Assembly: GCA_946500425.1 (NCBI GenBank)
Contig: CAMMVQ010000014.1
Span: 1 to 33,744 of the forward strand
From: an uncultured Mollicutes bacterium
Lineage (GTDB): Bacteria > Bacillota_I > Bacilli_A > RF39 > UBA660
Length of the DNA: 33,744 nt
Reading direction: 5' to 3'
In this document: positions 1 through 7,523 of the stretch, piece after piece
Layout of the letters: every line of letters starts with the position of its first letter
Numbering within the stretch: position 1 is the first letter of the stretch
Notes under the pieces: model-generated
Told to the model about the DNA's origin: nothing
What the model saw: the letters and a program-made list of their open reading frames with translations, nothing else
Databases searched by the model: none
Translations under genes and position numbers: made by a program

Positions 1-54
1 AAAATCTTTTTAGGATTTTTCAAAAAAATGTCTTGACTTATTATAGTTAGTCAC
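1..54. repeat. Left copy of 54-bp terminal inverted repeat
   Basis: Positions 1-54 match the reverse complement of 33690-33743 at 53 of 54 bases; the only difference is at position 40 (a here, c in the complement of the other copy). Inside it are a short inverted repeat (TGACT...AGTCA) and an A/T-rich hairpin (AAAAATC...GATTTTT). Read on the minus strand from 54, it encodes GTG plus 13 codons and a stop. Whether this is an interspersed repeat that ended an assembly or a functional inverted repeat cannot be decided from one window. Confidence 0.9.
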
Positions 55-142
55 CTATTATTATTTTGGATGATAAACGTATTAAAATATACATATTTCG
101 AATAATAAAAATAGTAGTATAATTGTAAATAGGGAGGAAAAG

Positions 143-1507
143 ATGAGATATACAGATAAGAAAAGTGGTTGGTTAAAAGTAACCGAAGAAGAAAAAAATA
201 GTATATTTAATTTTTGTGATGACTATTTAAAGTTTCTAAACGAAGTTAAAACAGAAAGAGAAAGTGTTTTGTTTATAAGAGAAGCTCTTATTAATAATGG
301 GTTTAAAGACATAAATAGTCTTGATGAAGTTAGAGCGGGAGATAAAGTTTATTATATAAATAAAAACAAGAGCATTTATGCTGCCATAGTTGGAAGTAAT
401 CCTCTTTTAATGGGGTTAAATATAGTTGGTTCTCACATTGATTCACCAAGGTTAGACTTAAAGCCAAATCCAATATATGAAGACATAGAGCAAACCTTAT
501 TTAAAACACACTATTACGGAGGTATTAAAAAGTATCAATGGACTTGCATCCCACTTAGTATGAGAGGAATAATTGTTAAAACAAGTGGAGAAATGATTAA
601 TATTAACATTGGTGAAAAAGATGATGACCCAACGTTTACAATTACTGATTTATTACCTCACTTAGCAAATGAACAGTTGCAGAAAAAATTAAGTGATGCA
701 ATTGAAGGTGAAAAGCTAAACATATTAATAGGTAATATTCCAATAAGCGATAAAGAAGGCTCTAAAGAAATGGTTCTTAAGATTTTAAAAGAGCGCTACG
801 GGATTGAAGAGTCTGATTTTATTAGTGCGGAAATAGAGTTTGTTCCTTCGTTTAGAGCTAAAAACTTAGGATTTGATGAAAGTATGATAGCTGCTTATGG
901 TCAAGATGATAGAGTATGCGCATATACTTCTTTAATGGCGCTTTTAGACGTTGAAAAGCCAAGAACAACTAGCGTTGCTATCTTTGCTGATAAAGAAGAG
1001 ATAGGAAGCATGGGGAACACCGGAATGTGTTCTCACGCGTTTGATGGTTTTGTGGTTAAATTAATTAGTAAAACCAATAATAATCCATACCTATTAAATG
1101 ATGTTTTCTGCAATTCAAAAATGCTTTCCGCCGACGTTGGTTCAGCTACTGATCCAATGTATAAAGAGGCTTATGACATTCATAACGCGTCATTCCTTGG
1201 TCATGGTGTAGAGCTAAATAAGTACACTGGTTCAAGAGGCAAGTCAGGTTCATCTGATGCTAATGCTGAATTTGTTGGGTACATAAGAGGAATGTTAGAA
1301 AACAATGACGTTATCTACCAAGTATCAGAACTAGGAAAGGTTGATTTAGGTGGTGGCGGCACCATCGCTTACATACTAGCTAATAAAGGAGTAGACGTAA
1401 TCGATTGCGGAGTGCCTATTTTATCAATGCATTCTCCTTATGAAGTTTCAAGTAAACTTGATGTTTACATGGCATATAAGACTTATAAAACTTTTTACAA
1501 TAACTAG
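143..1507 (+). CDS. M18 family aminopeptidase
   Basis: This 454-residue protein matches the M18 family of dinuclear zinc aminopeptidases, cytosolic enzymes that remove N-terminal residues from peptides. The metal-binding and catalytic signature is complete: GSHIDSPR gives His98 and catalytic Asp100, GQDDR gives Asp255/256, DKEEIGS gives Glu285 and Glu286, ADVGSATDP gives Asp331, and LSMHSPYE gives His430. Length is usual for bacterial members. The ATG at 143 follows AGGGAGG with good spacing, and a TATAAT-like box lies at 118-123. It reads away from the terminal repeat and is followed by an unrelated small transcription unit. The family is certain; substrate preference (acidic or neutral residues) is not readable. 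Confidence 0.95.
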   Translation: MRYTDKKSGWLKVTEEEKNSIFNFCDDYLKFLNEVKTERESVLFIREALINNGFKDINSLDEVRAGDKVYYINKNKSIYAAIVGSNPLLMGLNIVGSHIDSPRLDLKPNPIYEDIEQTLFKTHYYGGIKKYQWTCIPLSMRGIIVKTSGEMININIGEKDDDPTFTITDLLPHLANEQLQKKLSDAIEGEKLNILIGNIPISDKEGSKEMVLKILKERYGIEESDFISAEIEFVPSFRAKNLGFDESMIAAYGQDDRVCAYTSLMALLDVEKPRTTSVAIFADKEEIGSMGNTGMCSHAFDGFVVKLISKTNNNPYLLNDVFCNSKMLSADVGSATDPMYKEAYDIHNASFLGHGVELNKYTGSRGKSGSSDANAEFVGYIRGMLENNDVIYQVSELGKVDLGGGGTIAYILANKGVDVIDCGVPILSMHSPYEVSSKLDVYMAYKTYKTFYNN

Positions 1508-1526
1508 TTTTATAGTATTTTCTTGA

Positions 1527-1555
1527 TTGACAAAGTGTAATTGAAAGAATATACT
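1527..1555 (+). promoter_or_regulatory. Near-consensus sigma-A promoter for a tiny transcript
   Basis: TTGACA at 1527-1532, a 17-bp spacer and TATACT at 1550-1555. It lies just after the aminopeptidase gene and just before a six-codon reading frame and a terminator, so it appears to serve only that short unit. Confidence 0.75.
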
Positions 1556-1592
1556 TTAAATAGATATTATATATTTTATAAGGGAGGATAAC

Positions 1593-1613
1593 ATGCACGA
1601 CGCAGGAGTTTAA
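1593..1613 (+). CDS. Six-codon reading frame MHDAGV in its own transcript
   Basis: ATG CAC GAC GCA GGA GTT TAA is preceded at ideal distance by AGGGAGG (1581-1587), sits about 30 nt after the predicted start site of a near-consensus promoter and about 20 nt before a hairpin terminator. Transcript length would be about 100 nt. This could be a leader peptide, a micropeptide, or a chance frame in a small RNA. No homologue is recognised. The strong translation signals are seen; expression and function are inference. Confidence 0.4.
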   Translation: MHDAGV

Positions 1614-1632
1614 TATTAATTTTCTTTGTTAA

Positions 1633-1664
1633 AAAATCACGTGTTTTAAGCGTGATTTTAATTT
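1633..1664 (+). terminator. Rho-independent terminator of the small unit
   Basis: A perfect 9-bp stem AAAATCACG / CGTGATTTT (1633-1641 with 1651-1659) with a 9-nt loop and a U-rich tail. Confidence 0.75.
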
Positions 1665-1727
1665 TGATTAACGCATGAAAATTATTTAAATAAATTATAT
1701 TATAATTTATACGAAGAAGGATGATGT

Positions 1728-2186
1728 ATGTATTTTTATAGTTTAATTGAAAAAGTTTCTAAAAACAAAAGGATAATTATATATGTTGATATGGATGGTG
1801 TTATTGCCTCTTACGATTTTGGCAAACCTCTTGATATTACTAAAAAAAGACCACTTTATACCAATATTAAGACTTTGGAAAGTTTACTTGACTTAGAAAA
1901 TGTTGAATTGGGAATATTATCAGTGTGTAGATTTGATAGTCAAATTAGAGAGAAAAACGATTGGCTGGACAAATACGCTCCTTTTTTTAAGAAAGATAAA
2001 AGGATTATAATTTCAAAAGAAAGTAATCCTAATCATACGTCAAAGGAATTAAAATTAAACTACTTAAAACAATTAAAAGTTAAAGAGCAAATTATTCTTA
2101 TAGATGATGACATCGAGACTTTAAGAACTATTAGTAAGGAACTTAAAGATTTAATTTTATATCAAGATTCTGAATTGGTTGATTAG
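1728..2186 (+). CDS. HAD-superfamily phosphatase, 5'-nucleotidase-like
   Basis: This 152-residue protein has the HAD motifs: motif I DMDGV (Asp21 nucleophile, Asp23 acid/base), a motif II Ser64 in ILSVCRF, lysines around 91-97 that could supply motif III, and motif IV LIDDDIE with Asp126-128. The compact size and lack of a large cap resemble NT5C-type 5'-nucleotidases. The start at 1728 has AAGAAGG at 1714-1720; ATGs at 1721 and 1724 are out of frame. The next gene begins 8 bp downstream behind AGGAGG, so the two are probably one operon. That neighbour looks like a 2H phosphoesterase, suggesting sequential action on a nucleotide or RNA-end phosphate. This role is inference. Confidence 0.75.
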   Translation: MYFYSLIEKVSKNKRIIIYVDMDGVIASYDFGKPLDITKKRPLYTNIKTLESLLDLENVELGILSVCRFDSQIREKNDWLDKYAPFFKKDKRIIISKESNPNHTSKELKLNYLKQLKVKEQIILIDDDIETLRTISKELKDLILYQDSELVD

Positions 2187-2194
2187 GAGGAAAT

Positions 2195-2644
2195 ATGTTA
2201 AAGTATGAAGGAATTTTTTTTGATGAAAATGCTGTTGATGTAATACATTCTTTAGAAACGAAAAAATTGGATAAAATTAATGATGAGATACATTGTACCT
2301 TTAAATACCACCCAAATGATAATGAAATATTTAATGATATAGTGGGTAAAGAATTTGAAGTTTACCTTGTTGGATATGCTAATGATGGTAAAAACAGTGG
2401 ATTTGAGATTTCGTTTTCAAGTGATTTAAAATCTTATTACATAAATTATGACGAAGAAAATCCTGAAATGTTAAAAATTCCTCACATTACCGCGTCTTTG
2501 GCTAAAGAAGCAAAAGCAAAAGACACAAAAAATTTAAATTTTAAACCCTTAAAAAATCCGGTGAAAATAATAGGAAAATTTGGTTATTGGATAAAGGATA
2601 TCGGGGGGGAGGAATACCTGTCTTATGAACCTTATAACAAATAA
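2195..2644 (+). CDS. Putative 2H (LigT-like) phosphoesterase
   Basis: The protein (149 residues) has two H-x-T motifs 64 residues apart, HCT at 33-35 and HIT at 97-99, each in a predicted beta strand. That is the hallmark of 2H phosphoesterases, which act on 2',3'-cyclic phosphates or related nucleotide phosphodiesters. No signal peptide or membrane segment is seen, so it is probably cytosolic. ATG follows AGGAGG closely and lies 8 bp after the HAD phosphatase stop. A 2H enzyme plus a phosphatase could open a cyclic phosphate and then remove the remaining monophosphate. The call rests only on motif pattern and size. Confidence 0.5.
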   Translation: MLKYEGIFFDENAVDVIHSLETKKLDKINDEIHCTFKYHPNDNEIFNDIVGKEFEVYLVGYANDGKNSGFEISFSSDLKSYYINYDEENPEMLKIPHITASLAKEAKAKDTKNLNFKPLKNPVKIIGKFGYWIKDIGGEEYLSYEPYNK

Positions 2645-2698
2645 ATTATTGAGGGCAAAATAATGGTAGATATTTAATTAACATTATTATGATGATAT

Positions 2699-3234
2699 CT
2701 ATAAAGATTTCTTCTTATCTAATTCACTTGCGTCTTTAAATGCCATAACTGGTATATCATAAGGACTACATATTTTAGATAGTCTATGTATAGCCTCATT
2801 TTTTAAGCCATCGAATCCTACTAATATCCTATAAAAGTTAGACCTATTAATAGATTTATATATTTGCCTTTCTCCAGGTAAACGTTTATATTTTCCTTTT
2901 CTAAAGGTGCATATTTTAGTGATTTCGGGTTTGAACTCAATTGCTATTTTTTAAAAGCGTAAACATAAAATGATGATTCTGTATTTGATCGTGTAACTTC
3001 TAATAGTTCGTCTTGTGTTAGCGGATTAATGCAAACTGAAATGTAGTTGTTTCCGTTATAGATTGTTTTTTTTCTTAGAATCAATTTTTATTCCGAATTT
3101 GTTTAAAGTTTTGCGGCAATGGATTTCACCAAGCTCAAAAATTAAACCCAATGTTCTTAAGCTTTCCTCTAAAATTTCCTGCTATTTAAAAAAGAAATAC
3201 CACCTGCTAAACCATGATAATATCTGCTTTCCAT
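2699..3234 (-). pseudogene. Decayed gene of unknown function
   Basis: The minus strand carries stretches of coherent protein broken by stops and frame changes: a first piece beginning MESRYYHGLAGG, then one with LGLIFELGEIHCRKTLNKFG, one with VCINPLTQDELLEVTRSN, and a last with GERQIYKSINRSNFYRILVG, ending at 2699. The pieces follow one another in different frames over about 535 bp, as expected for a degraded gene of about 180 codons. No family is recognised. Convergent with the 2H gene. Confidence 0.6.
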
Positions 3235-3386
3235 AAATTCTTCAAAAATTAAAAATATTATATTAAATAATTATATATTTTTCAATTTATAAAATATTTT
3301 ACTAGATTTCAATTAGCAACCGAGAAATTAGTAAAAAATATTAAAATATGTTAAAATAATGGAGTAATACGGAAGGAAAAGGTATA

Positions 3387-3779
3387 ATGAAATCATTAAA
3401 AATTTTTAAAGTAGTTGATTGTTAATGTCAATTTTATTTTTAGTTTTTTTCTTTATAGAGAATCGTTTGAAGGGTCATTATAAGTATAGATTAGGAAGCC
3501 TGATACGGTTATTCTTTTTATTACCAGTTGCTGTTTTATTATTTATATCTATGATAATGTCAATAATATCAGTTTTTGATAAAAAAATAAATATTTATTT
3601 TCTGTAATAGGGCAATCGTTTAAAATAGACGCTTTCGTGTTAAATCTTGTAATTTGTACATTATTGCTTCCAATTAAAATTAAGTTTGATTACACGTTTA
3701 TAATAATTATTTATGCAGTATTAGTTTTATTAGCGTTATTTATTAATAACAAATTAAAAAATATATTTGATGTATTTTA
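3387..3779 (+). pseudogene. Frameshifted small membrane protein gene
   Basis: An ATG at 3387 behind GGAAGG opens a frame (MKSLKIFKVVDC) that stops after 12 codons; a second frame continues from about 3419 with two hydrophobic segments (around SILFLVFFFI and LFFLLPVAVLLFISMIM) and stops at 3607; a third frame picks up after a run of seven A at 3581-3587 and adds two more hydrophobic segments to the stop at 3779. Joined, they give about 125 residues with four transmembrane helices. Two frame breaks, one at a homopolymer, indicate a pseudogene or sequencing errors. Function unknown. Confidence 0.5.
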
Positions 3780-4255
3780 ATTGTTTTGGAAGTTGTTTTT
3801 ATTAAATTTTAAAAAATTCAAGTATATATAATACCGTATTTAAACGTGCTTGGAAATTTTAATACACGTATATTACTATATTTATAATTTTGCTATATTA
3901 TTTGATAGTGATTTTCAGTTTTTATTGTTACTAAAATATTGTGGATAAGATAATTAATTTATCCTTCTTTCATAGATATATTTTTACTTTAACAAAATAT
4001 TTGATTCTCTAGGTATTTTGACACAAGTATCAAAATATCTGTGGGATTATTATCTAATAAAAAATCAGTCGTATTTAAGACCGAGAGCATATTTGACGTT
4101 TAGTTCGACTAATTTTCCTACGATTTCTTTGAGTAGAAAATAAAACAACTTTTAAAACAAAAGAAATAGTTAGTGCTAACTTATTAATTAATTTAATCTA
4201 TTATATCAAAAAATTATAAATTTATGTTATAATCAAGTTATAGGAGGAGTTTATT
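3780..4255. other. Gene-free AT-rich stretch
   Basis: No convincing coding sequence on either strand. It holds a weak inverted repeat (TATTTTGACA near 4014 against TATCAAAATA near 4028), one copy of an 18-bp direct repeat at 4100-4117, and a TATAAT-like box near 4224 serving the next gene. Confidence 0.5.
4100..4117 (+). repeat. Direct repeat, copy 1 (pairs with 6541-6558)
   Basis: The 18-mer TTAGTTCGACTAATTTTC occurs here and at 6541-6558 in the same orientation; with three mismatches the match extends to about 26 bp. The core TTAGT TCG ACTAA is itself an inverted repeat. The second copy lies four bases beyond the CCA end of tRNA-Thr. Confidence 0.7.
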
Positions 4256-4492
4256 ATGGTTAATGACAAGAAAAAAACTTATACAATAGAAGAATATCAA
4301 CAATTAAAAAAAGAAGTTCTTAATTTAAGACAAGCAGCAGTCGCAGAAGCTGAAAGTGAAAAGCGTAAAGAAATTTATAGGAAATTATGTATATTAGAAG
4401 AAGAACTTTCAAACGCTCGAATTGTATCTAATGATACGCCAAAAAAAATTAATGAATTTTTGGATAATGATATTATTTCTAAAAAAAGATAG
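4256..4492 (+). CDS. Small hypothetical protein, charged and helical
   Basis: A 78-residue protein behind a strong AGGAGG site (4242-4247). It is rich in Lys and Glu with heptad-like spacing between about residues 10 and 52 (YQQLKKEVLNLRQ..., KLCILEEELSN), so a short coiled coil is likely. No membrane segment, cysteine pair or catalytic motif. It is monocistronic, with a hairpin downstream at 4540. No family recognised. Confidence 0.6.
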   Translation: MVNDKKKTYTIEEYQQLKKEVLNLRQAAVAEAESEKRKEIYRKLCILEEELSNARIVSNDTPKKINEFLDNDIISKKR

Positions 4493-4539
4493 TAAATTAT
4501 ACTATATACTTAATATTATTTCAAAAGCAAATTTTGTTG

Positions 4540-4571
4540 CACACTAATTGATATTTCAATTAGCGTGTTTT
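4540..4571 (+). terminator. Hairpin terminator
   Basis: Stem CACACTAATTGA / TCAATTAGCGTG (4540-4551 with 4556-4567, one A.C mismatch), loop of four, then TTTT. It probably ends the 4256 gene transcript. Confidence 0.6.
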
Positions 4572-4803
4572 CAAATTTAGAAAAATTTTAATATATAGGC
4601 TACGAATTTAAAAAAATCATAGTTTTTTGTTATAAATTAAAATTGTTTTTCTTTTTTATAGGACAACAAATATTACCTTTCTAATTATTTTTGTAAAACA
4701 CATTAAACAACAATTTGGAATACATTAGATAATATGCAAGTTAACATTATCAATTCTATCCCTGTGATAATAATACTTCCTTTTCAACTTTTCCCATAAT
4801 AAC

Positions 4804-4828
4804 AAAAAACTAGACGATACTTCTAGTT
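4804..4828 (-). terminator. Minus-strand terminator
   Basis: Stem AACTAGA / TCTAGTT (4808-4814 with 4822-4828) with, on the minus strand, a following U tract. It sits just downstream of the minus-strand coding remnant and fits as that lost gene's terminator. Confidence 0.6.
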
Positions 4829-4851
4829 AATATTTATTACTACATTTATTA

Positions 4852-4929
4852 CTACTCAAAAAGTTTGAGTTTCCTATCAATCTGGTGCCATAGTGGTACA
4901 CGTTTTGAAATTTCAATTAAGGTTAATTT
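4852..4929 (-). pseudogene. C-terminal remnant of a lost gene
   Basis: Read on the minus strand, 4929-4852 gives 25 residues with the coherent sequence RVPLWHQIDRKLKLFE at its end, then a stop and, 24 bp on, a terminator hairpin. No start or upstream coding sequence remains. It looks like the tail of a deleted gene; the parent family is not identified. Confidence 0.35.
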
Positions 4930-5037
4930 CTATATTCATTATACTATAAATTTAATAAAATGTATTAAAAAACAAGAAATATTAGTATAAAAAAACTAAT
5001 CTATGATAAAATGTTTTATAGAAAGGTAGAGTGAAAT

Positions 5038-5703
5038 ATGAATAAAAAAATATTTTTAATTGATACCAATAATAAAAGGATGAAATGGTTATCTACTGCT
5101 TGGTTTAGAATATCAATAATTCCCATAATTGATGTAATTGTTCTATTATTGGTTGTATCAATAATTATGTTTTGTTTGAATGAGTTTGGAGTAGTAAAGT
5201 TATACTTGGGTGGAACTAGTTATATTACTTATATTTGGGTGGTATTGTCTTATATAGCAATTAGTGTAATTATTGCAATTTTTGATTTTATTAAGTTTAA
5301 TTCTTTAAATAATACAATGATTGTTAAAGATAATAATAATATTACTATTGTAAAAGGTTTAAATAAAATTAGAGGTGCTTCAAGAACTACATTGGGTTCA
5401 ATATTTTATAATAATTCAGATTCATTGTTAGGTAATTTAGCATCAATAGGCTTATATGCTAGTGGAGCTATTGAAATGCAAAAAAGTTTAACTGAAGATG
5501 ATAGTAAAACAATAACAGAAATTAAGAAACTTTTAGATGAAAGAAATGATAATTACAAATATACTGATTACAAAAATTGCAAATTAGTAAATGACACAAA
5601 AAAATATTATGAATATGTTGGTGAAAAAAATGGAGTTTCCTCTAAATTTAAGATTTACAAAGTTTATTCAAACATAAATCTTTTGAATAAGGAGGAAAAC
5701 TAA
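5038..5703 (+). CDS. Two-helix membrane protein of unknown function
   Basis: The protein has 221 residues. Two long hydrophobic helices (about 26-48 and 63-86) follow a short basic N-terminus; a soluble C-terminal part of about 135 residues contains a Gly/Ala-rich patch (LGNLASIGLYASGAIEMQKSL, about 131-151) and a Lys/Tyr-rich end. AAAGGTAGAG precedes the ATG. It overlaps no other gene and is followed after one base by a second small membrane-targeted protein, so the two are translationally linked. No family is recognised. Confidence 0.65.
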   Translation: MNKKIFLIDTNNKRMKWLSTAWFRISIIPIIDVIVLLLVVSIIMFCLNEFGVVKLYLGGTSYITYIWVVLSYIAISVIIAIFDFIKFNSLNNTMIVKDNNNITIVKGLNKIRGASRTTLGSIFYNNSDSLLGNLASIGLYASGAIEMQKSLTEDDSKTITEIKKLLDERNDNYKYTDYKNCKLVNDTKKYYEYVGEKNGVSSKFKIYKVYSNINLLNKEEN

Positions 5704-5704
5704 T

Positions 5705-6214
5705 ATGAAAAGAATAGTAATCGAAAAGATATTTATATATATATTAGCATTTCTGTTTTGTTTCATAACTTCATTCAATCAAGGAACTAGTTCATCAAAT
5801 GTAGAACAAGAGTTTTTAAATGATATAGAATCTACTATGCAAATTTATAATTATGTTAAGACTGAATGTTTGACTTGTGATTTAAAATATATACAAGAAG
5901 ATAATAGTATTGAATTTGAGTATAATGCCAATATTGATGATGTTAAAATTAAAACAATACATGCTGAATTCAATTTAAACTATACAAGTGATTTAAATAA
6001 CATATATTTATTATTGAGCAAATTATATAATGATAATATTTCGACATATAGTAATGAAATACAAAAAATGATAAATGATTATAGAATATCAGGTAAAGAA
6101 CAAATGTTTCAAGACTTAAATAGGGATAGACAACTTACTTTAAGAATAAACAAAACCACTTCAACTGATAAAGACTATCAACTTTATTATTCAATAATAA
6201 ATCTTGTGAAATAA
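5705..6214 (+). CDS. Secreted or membrane-anchored hypothetical protein
   Basis: The 169-residue protein begins with basic residues and a hydrophobic segment (about 8-24, IFIYILAFLFCFITSF), either an uncleaved anchor or a signal peptide. The remainder is hydrophilic with a CLTCD cysteine pair at about 55-58 and is probably outside the membrane. Its SD, AAGGAGG, lies inside the end of the preceding gene, supporting a two-gene operon. No family recognised. Confidence 0.65.
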   Translation: MKRIVIEKIFIYILAFLFCFITSFNQGTSSSNVEQEFLNDIESTMQIYNYVKTECLTCDLKYIQEDNSIEFEYNANIDDVKIKTIHAEFNLNYTSDLNNIYLLLSKLYNDNISTYSNEIQKMINDYRISGKEQMFQDLNRDRQLTLRINKTTSTDKDYQLYYSIINLVK

Positions 6215-6269
6215 AAAATATAATTTTGTTTGGCTTTATGCCTTATAGAATTTGCATTATATAGGGTTC

Positions 6270-6384
6270 CCAAAGGTACTCCTTTGGCACACTACGTTAT
6301 TGGCTCTGCCAATAGCGTAGTGTGTTTACTAAAATGGAATTTTAGTTTATTGAAGACGAGCATTTGTAATTTGCTTGTCTTTTT
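6270..6384 (+). ncRNA. Four consecutive hairpins, possible structured RNA
   Basis: Four stem-loops lie almost end to end: CCAAAGG/CCTTTGG with loop TACT (6270-6287); a 17-bp stem 6288-6304 with 6308-6324 and loop TCT, one T.G wobble; ACTAAAAT/ATTTTAGT with loop GGA (6328-6346); and AAGACGAGCA/TGCTTGTCTT with one G.T wobble (6353-6381) followed by TTT. The second and fourth retain pairing as G.U on the plus strand, which favours an RNA read in that direction. The last could be a terminator. No known RNA family is recognised; it could also be a terminator cluster for the 5038-6214 operon or a mobile-element end. Confidence 0.45.
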
Positions 6385-6496
6385 AAATGCCTATATCTTT
6401 ATAATTATAATCTAATCTTTGATATATAAATATTCATTTATTTCTCGTTCTTTATAAGTATTATTAGCATAACCATTAGGTTCCTTTCAAGCATAT

Positions 6497-6523
6497 AAAA
6501 AAGGTTAACCGAAATTAACCTTT
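6497..6523 (-). terminator. Terminator downstream of tRNA-Thr
   Basis: A perfect 9-bp stem AAAGGTTAA / TTAACCTTT (6500-6508 with 6515-6523); on the minus strand the stem is followed by a T run. Correct position and strand to end the tRNA transcript. Confidence 0.75.
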
Positions 6524-6540
6524 CATATATTTAAAGTCGA

Positions 6541-6558
6541 TTAGTTCGACTAATTTTC
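6541..6558 (+). repeat. Direct repeat, copy 2, beside tRNA-Thr
   Basis: Exact copy of the 18-mer at 4100-4117. Sitting just outside the tRNA 3' end, where tRNA-targeted islands leave their direct repeats, it delimits about 2.44 kb. Confidence 0.7.
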
Positions 6559-6561
6559 TTA

Positions 6562-6635
6562 TGGTGCCGCTTGTAAGAATCGAACTTACAGCTAATCATT
6601 ACGAGTGACTTGTTTTACCATTAAACTAAAGCGGC
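6562..6635 (-). tRNA. tRNA-Thr(CGU)
   Basis: On the minus strand the cloverleaf is complete: acceptor GCCGCTT / AAGCGGC, D stem GTTT/AAAC, anticodon stem AGTCA/TGATT with loop CTCGTAA (anticodon CGT), T stem GTAAG/CTTAC with loop TTCGATT, discriminator A and an encoded CCA. Anticodon CGU reads ACG (Thr), and acceptor GCCG with discriminator A fits threonine identity. It is 74 nt with its own terminator at 6497-6523. Confidence 0.95.
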
Positions 6636-6735
6636 ATAAGTAAATTAATTAGCAACAATATAATATCATAATTATTTTTTTTCTTCAATAGAAAAATTGA
6701 TTTATGTGTTATAATTGTTTTGTTGGAGGTGCAAA

Positions 6736-7467
6736 ATGAATAAAAGTATGGAAATAAGAAAACATACTTACGTATTATTCTTTGTTAATTTAGCTATTTT
6801 ATTTACGTTGATTTTGTTTAAAATGTATTTTACCGCCAAGGGATATCACTATTTAATAGTAAATGTAATGCTTATAATTAACATTATTATTTTATTATTT
6901 GGTATTTTCATAGACGTCTTATTTTTAAGAAAGCCAGATAGATATGACGAAAATAAAATGACCGTTATCATTTTGACTTGTTTTTGTATATACATTCTTA
7001 TTAATACTTTGGGAGTATATTTAATTAATAAACCGTTTGACGAAGGATATACCAAAATATCCACAACTTTATCTGAATATTGTGATACCTTTGGGTGTGA
7101 TCGGTACGAAACGGTAAAAGAAGGTATTTATGAAGATTTTATTATTAAAAATACTTACTTCGATTATAATAACGTAGAAAATAATATAGAAATACATACT
7201 AAGTATAGCTCAAAACAGGTGGTTTCCGTATCGGCTACCATATATTCTGAAAATGAACTTTTTTCTGAAACATTAATTAGGGAACAATTAAAAAATTATT
7301 TTATTAACTTTGATTACGACATTTCTGAAGAAAAGATAAGAGAGGCGTTTAATAGTCGTTTTACTGGAAGTGTTAAAGATGGAAAAGCAACTTATAAAGT
7401 AAGCGAAATATACGATGATGAGCAGCTGGAAAAAATAAAAACTGAGATTACTTTAAATTTAAAGTAA
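6736..7467 (+). CDS. Membrane protein with C-terminal extracytoplasmic domain
   Basis: Translation most likely begins at ATG 6736, since GGAGGTG lies at 6725-6731; the frame is open further upstream but lacks an SD there. The 243-residue product has three hydrophobic helices in the first ~105 residues (LFFVNLAILFTLILF, VMLIINIIILLFGIF, VIILTCFCIYILINTLGVYLI), then a soluble region of about 140 residues with a CDTFGC motif and many charged residues. No family recognised. Divergent from tRNA-Thr. Confidence 0.65.
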   Translation: MNKSMEIRKHTYVLFFVNLAILFTLILFKMYFTAKGYHYLIVNVMLIINIIILLFGIFIDVLFLRKPDRYDENKMTVIILTCFCIYILINTLGVYLINKPFDEGYTKISTTLSEYCDTFGCDRYETVKEGIYEDFIIKNTYFDYNNVENNIEIHTKYSSKQVVSVSATIYSENELFSETLIREQLKNYFINFDYDISEEKIREAFNSRFTGSVKDGKATYKVSEIYDDEQLEKIKTEITLNLK

Positions 7468-7523
7468 CCTTGAGTTTTTTTTATATTTTTGATATTATAT
7501 AAAATATAAGATAAAGGGGTGTA

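Larger units (their letters stand above)
4572..5037. other. Non-coding stretch with a gene remnant and a minus-strand hairpin
   Basis: No intact gene. It contains a minus-strand 3' coding remnant (4852-4929), a minus-strand terminator (4804-4828) and, near 5006-5011, a TAAAAT-like -10 box before the next gene. Confidence 0.5.
6215..6561. other. Non-coding interval with hairpin array and tRNA terminator
   Basis: No supported gene. A nominal frame at 6230-6415 runs straight through four hairpins and lacks an SD. The interval carries the hairpin array, the minus-strand terminator of tRNA-Thr and one copy of the 18-bp direct repeat. Confidence 0.6.

Noticed and set aside
30..60. Resemblance of the terminal repeat to a Xer dif site
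   Set aside because: ACTT(A/C)TTATAG looks like a XerC arm, but no XerD arm follows in either copy.
33..61. TTGACT-N17-TATTAT as an outward promoter in the left terminal repeat
   Set aside because: Spacing is ideal, but the -10 lies outside the repeat, the right copy lacks it, and the aminopeptidase has a closer TATAAT at 118. Possible but unsupported.
6230..6415. A TTG-initiated 61-codon plus-strand frame
   Set aside because: It has no SD and runs straight through four perfect hairpins, whose symmetry dictates its amino acids; a structured non-coding element explains it better.
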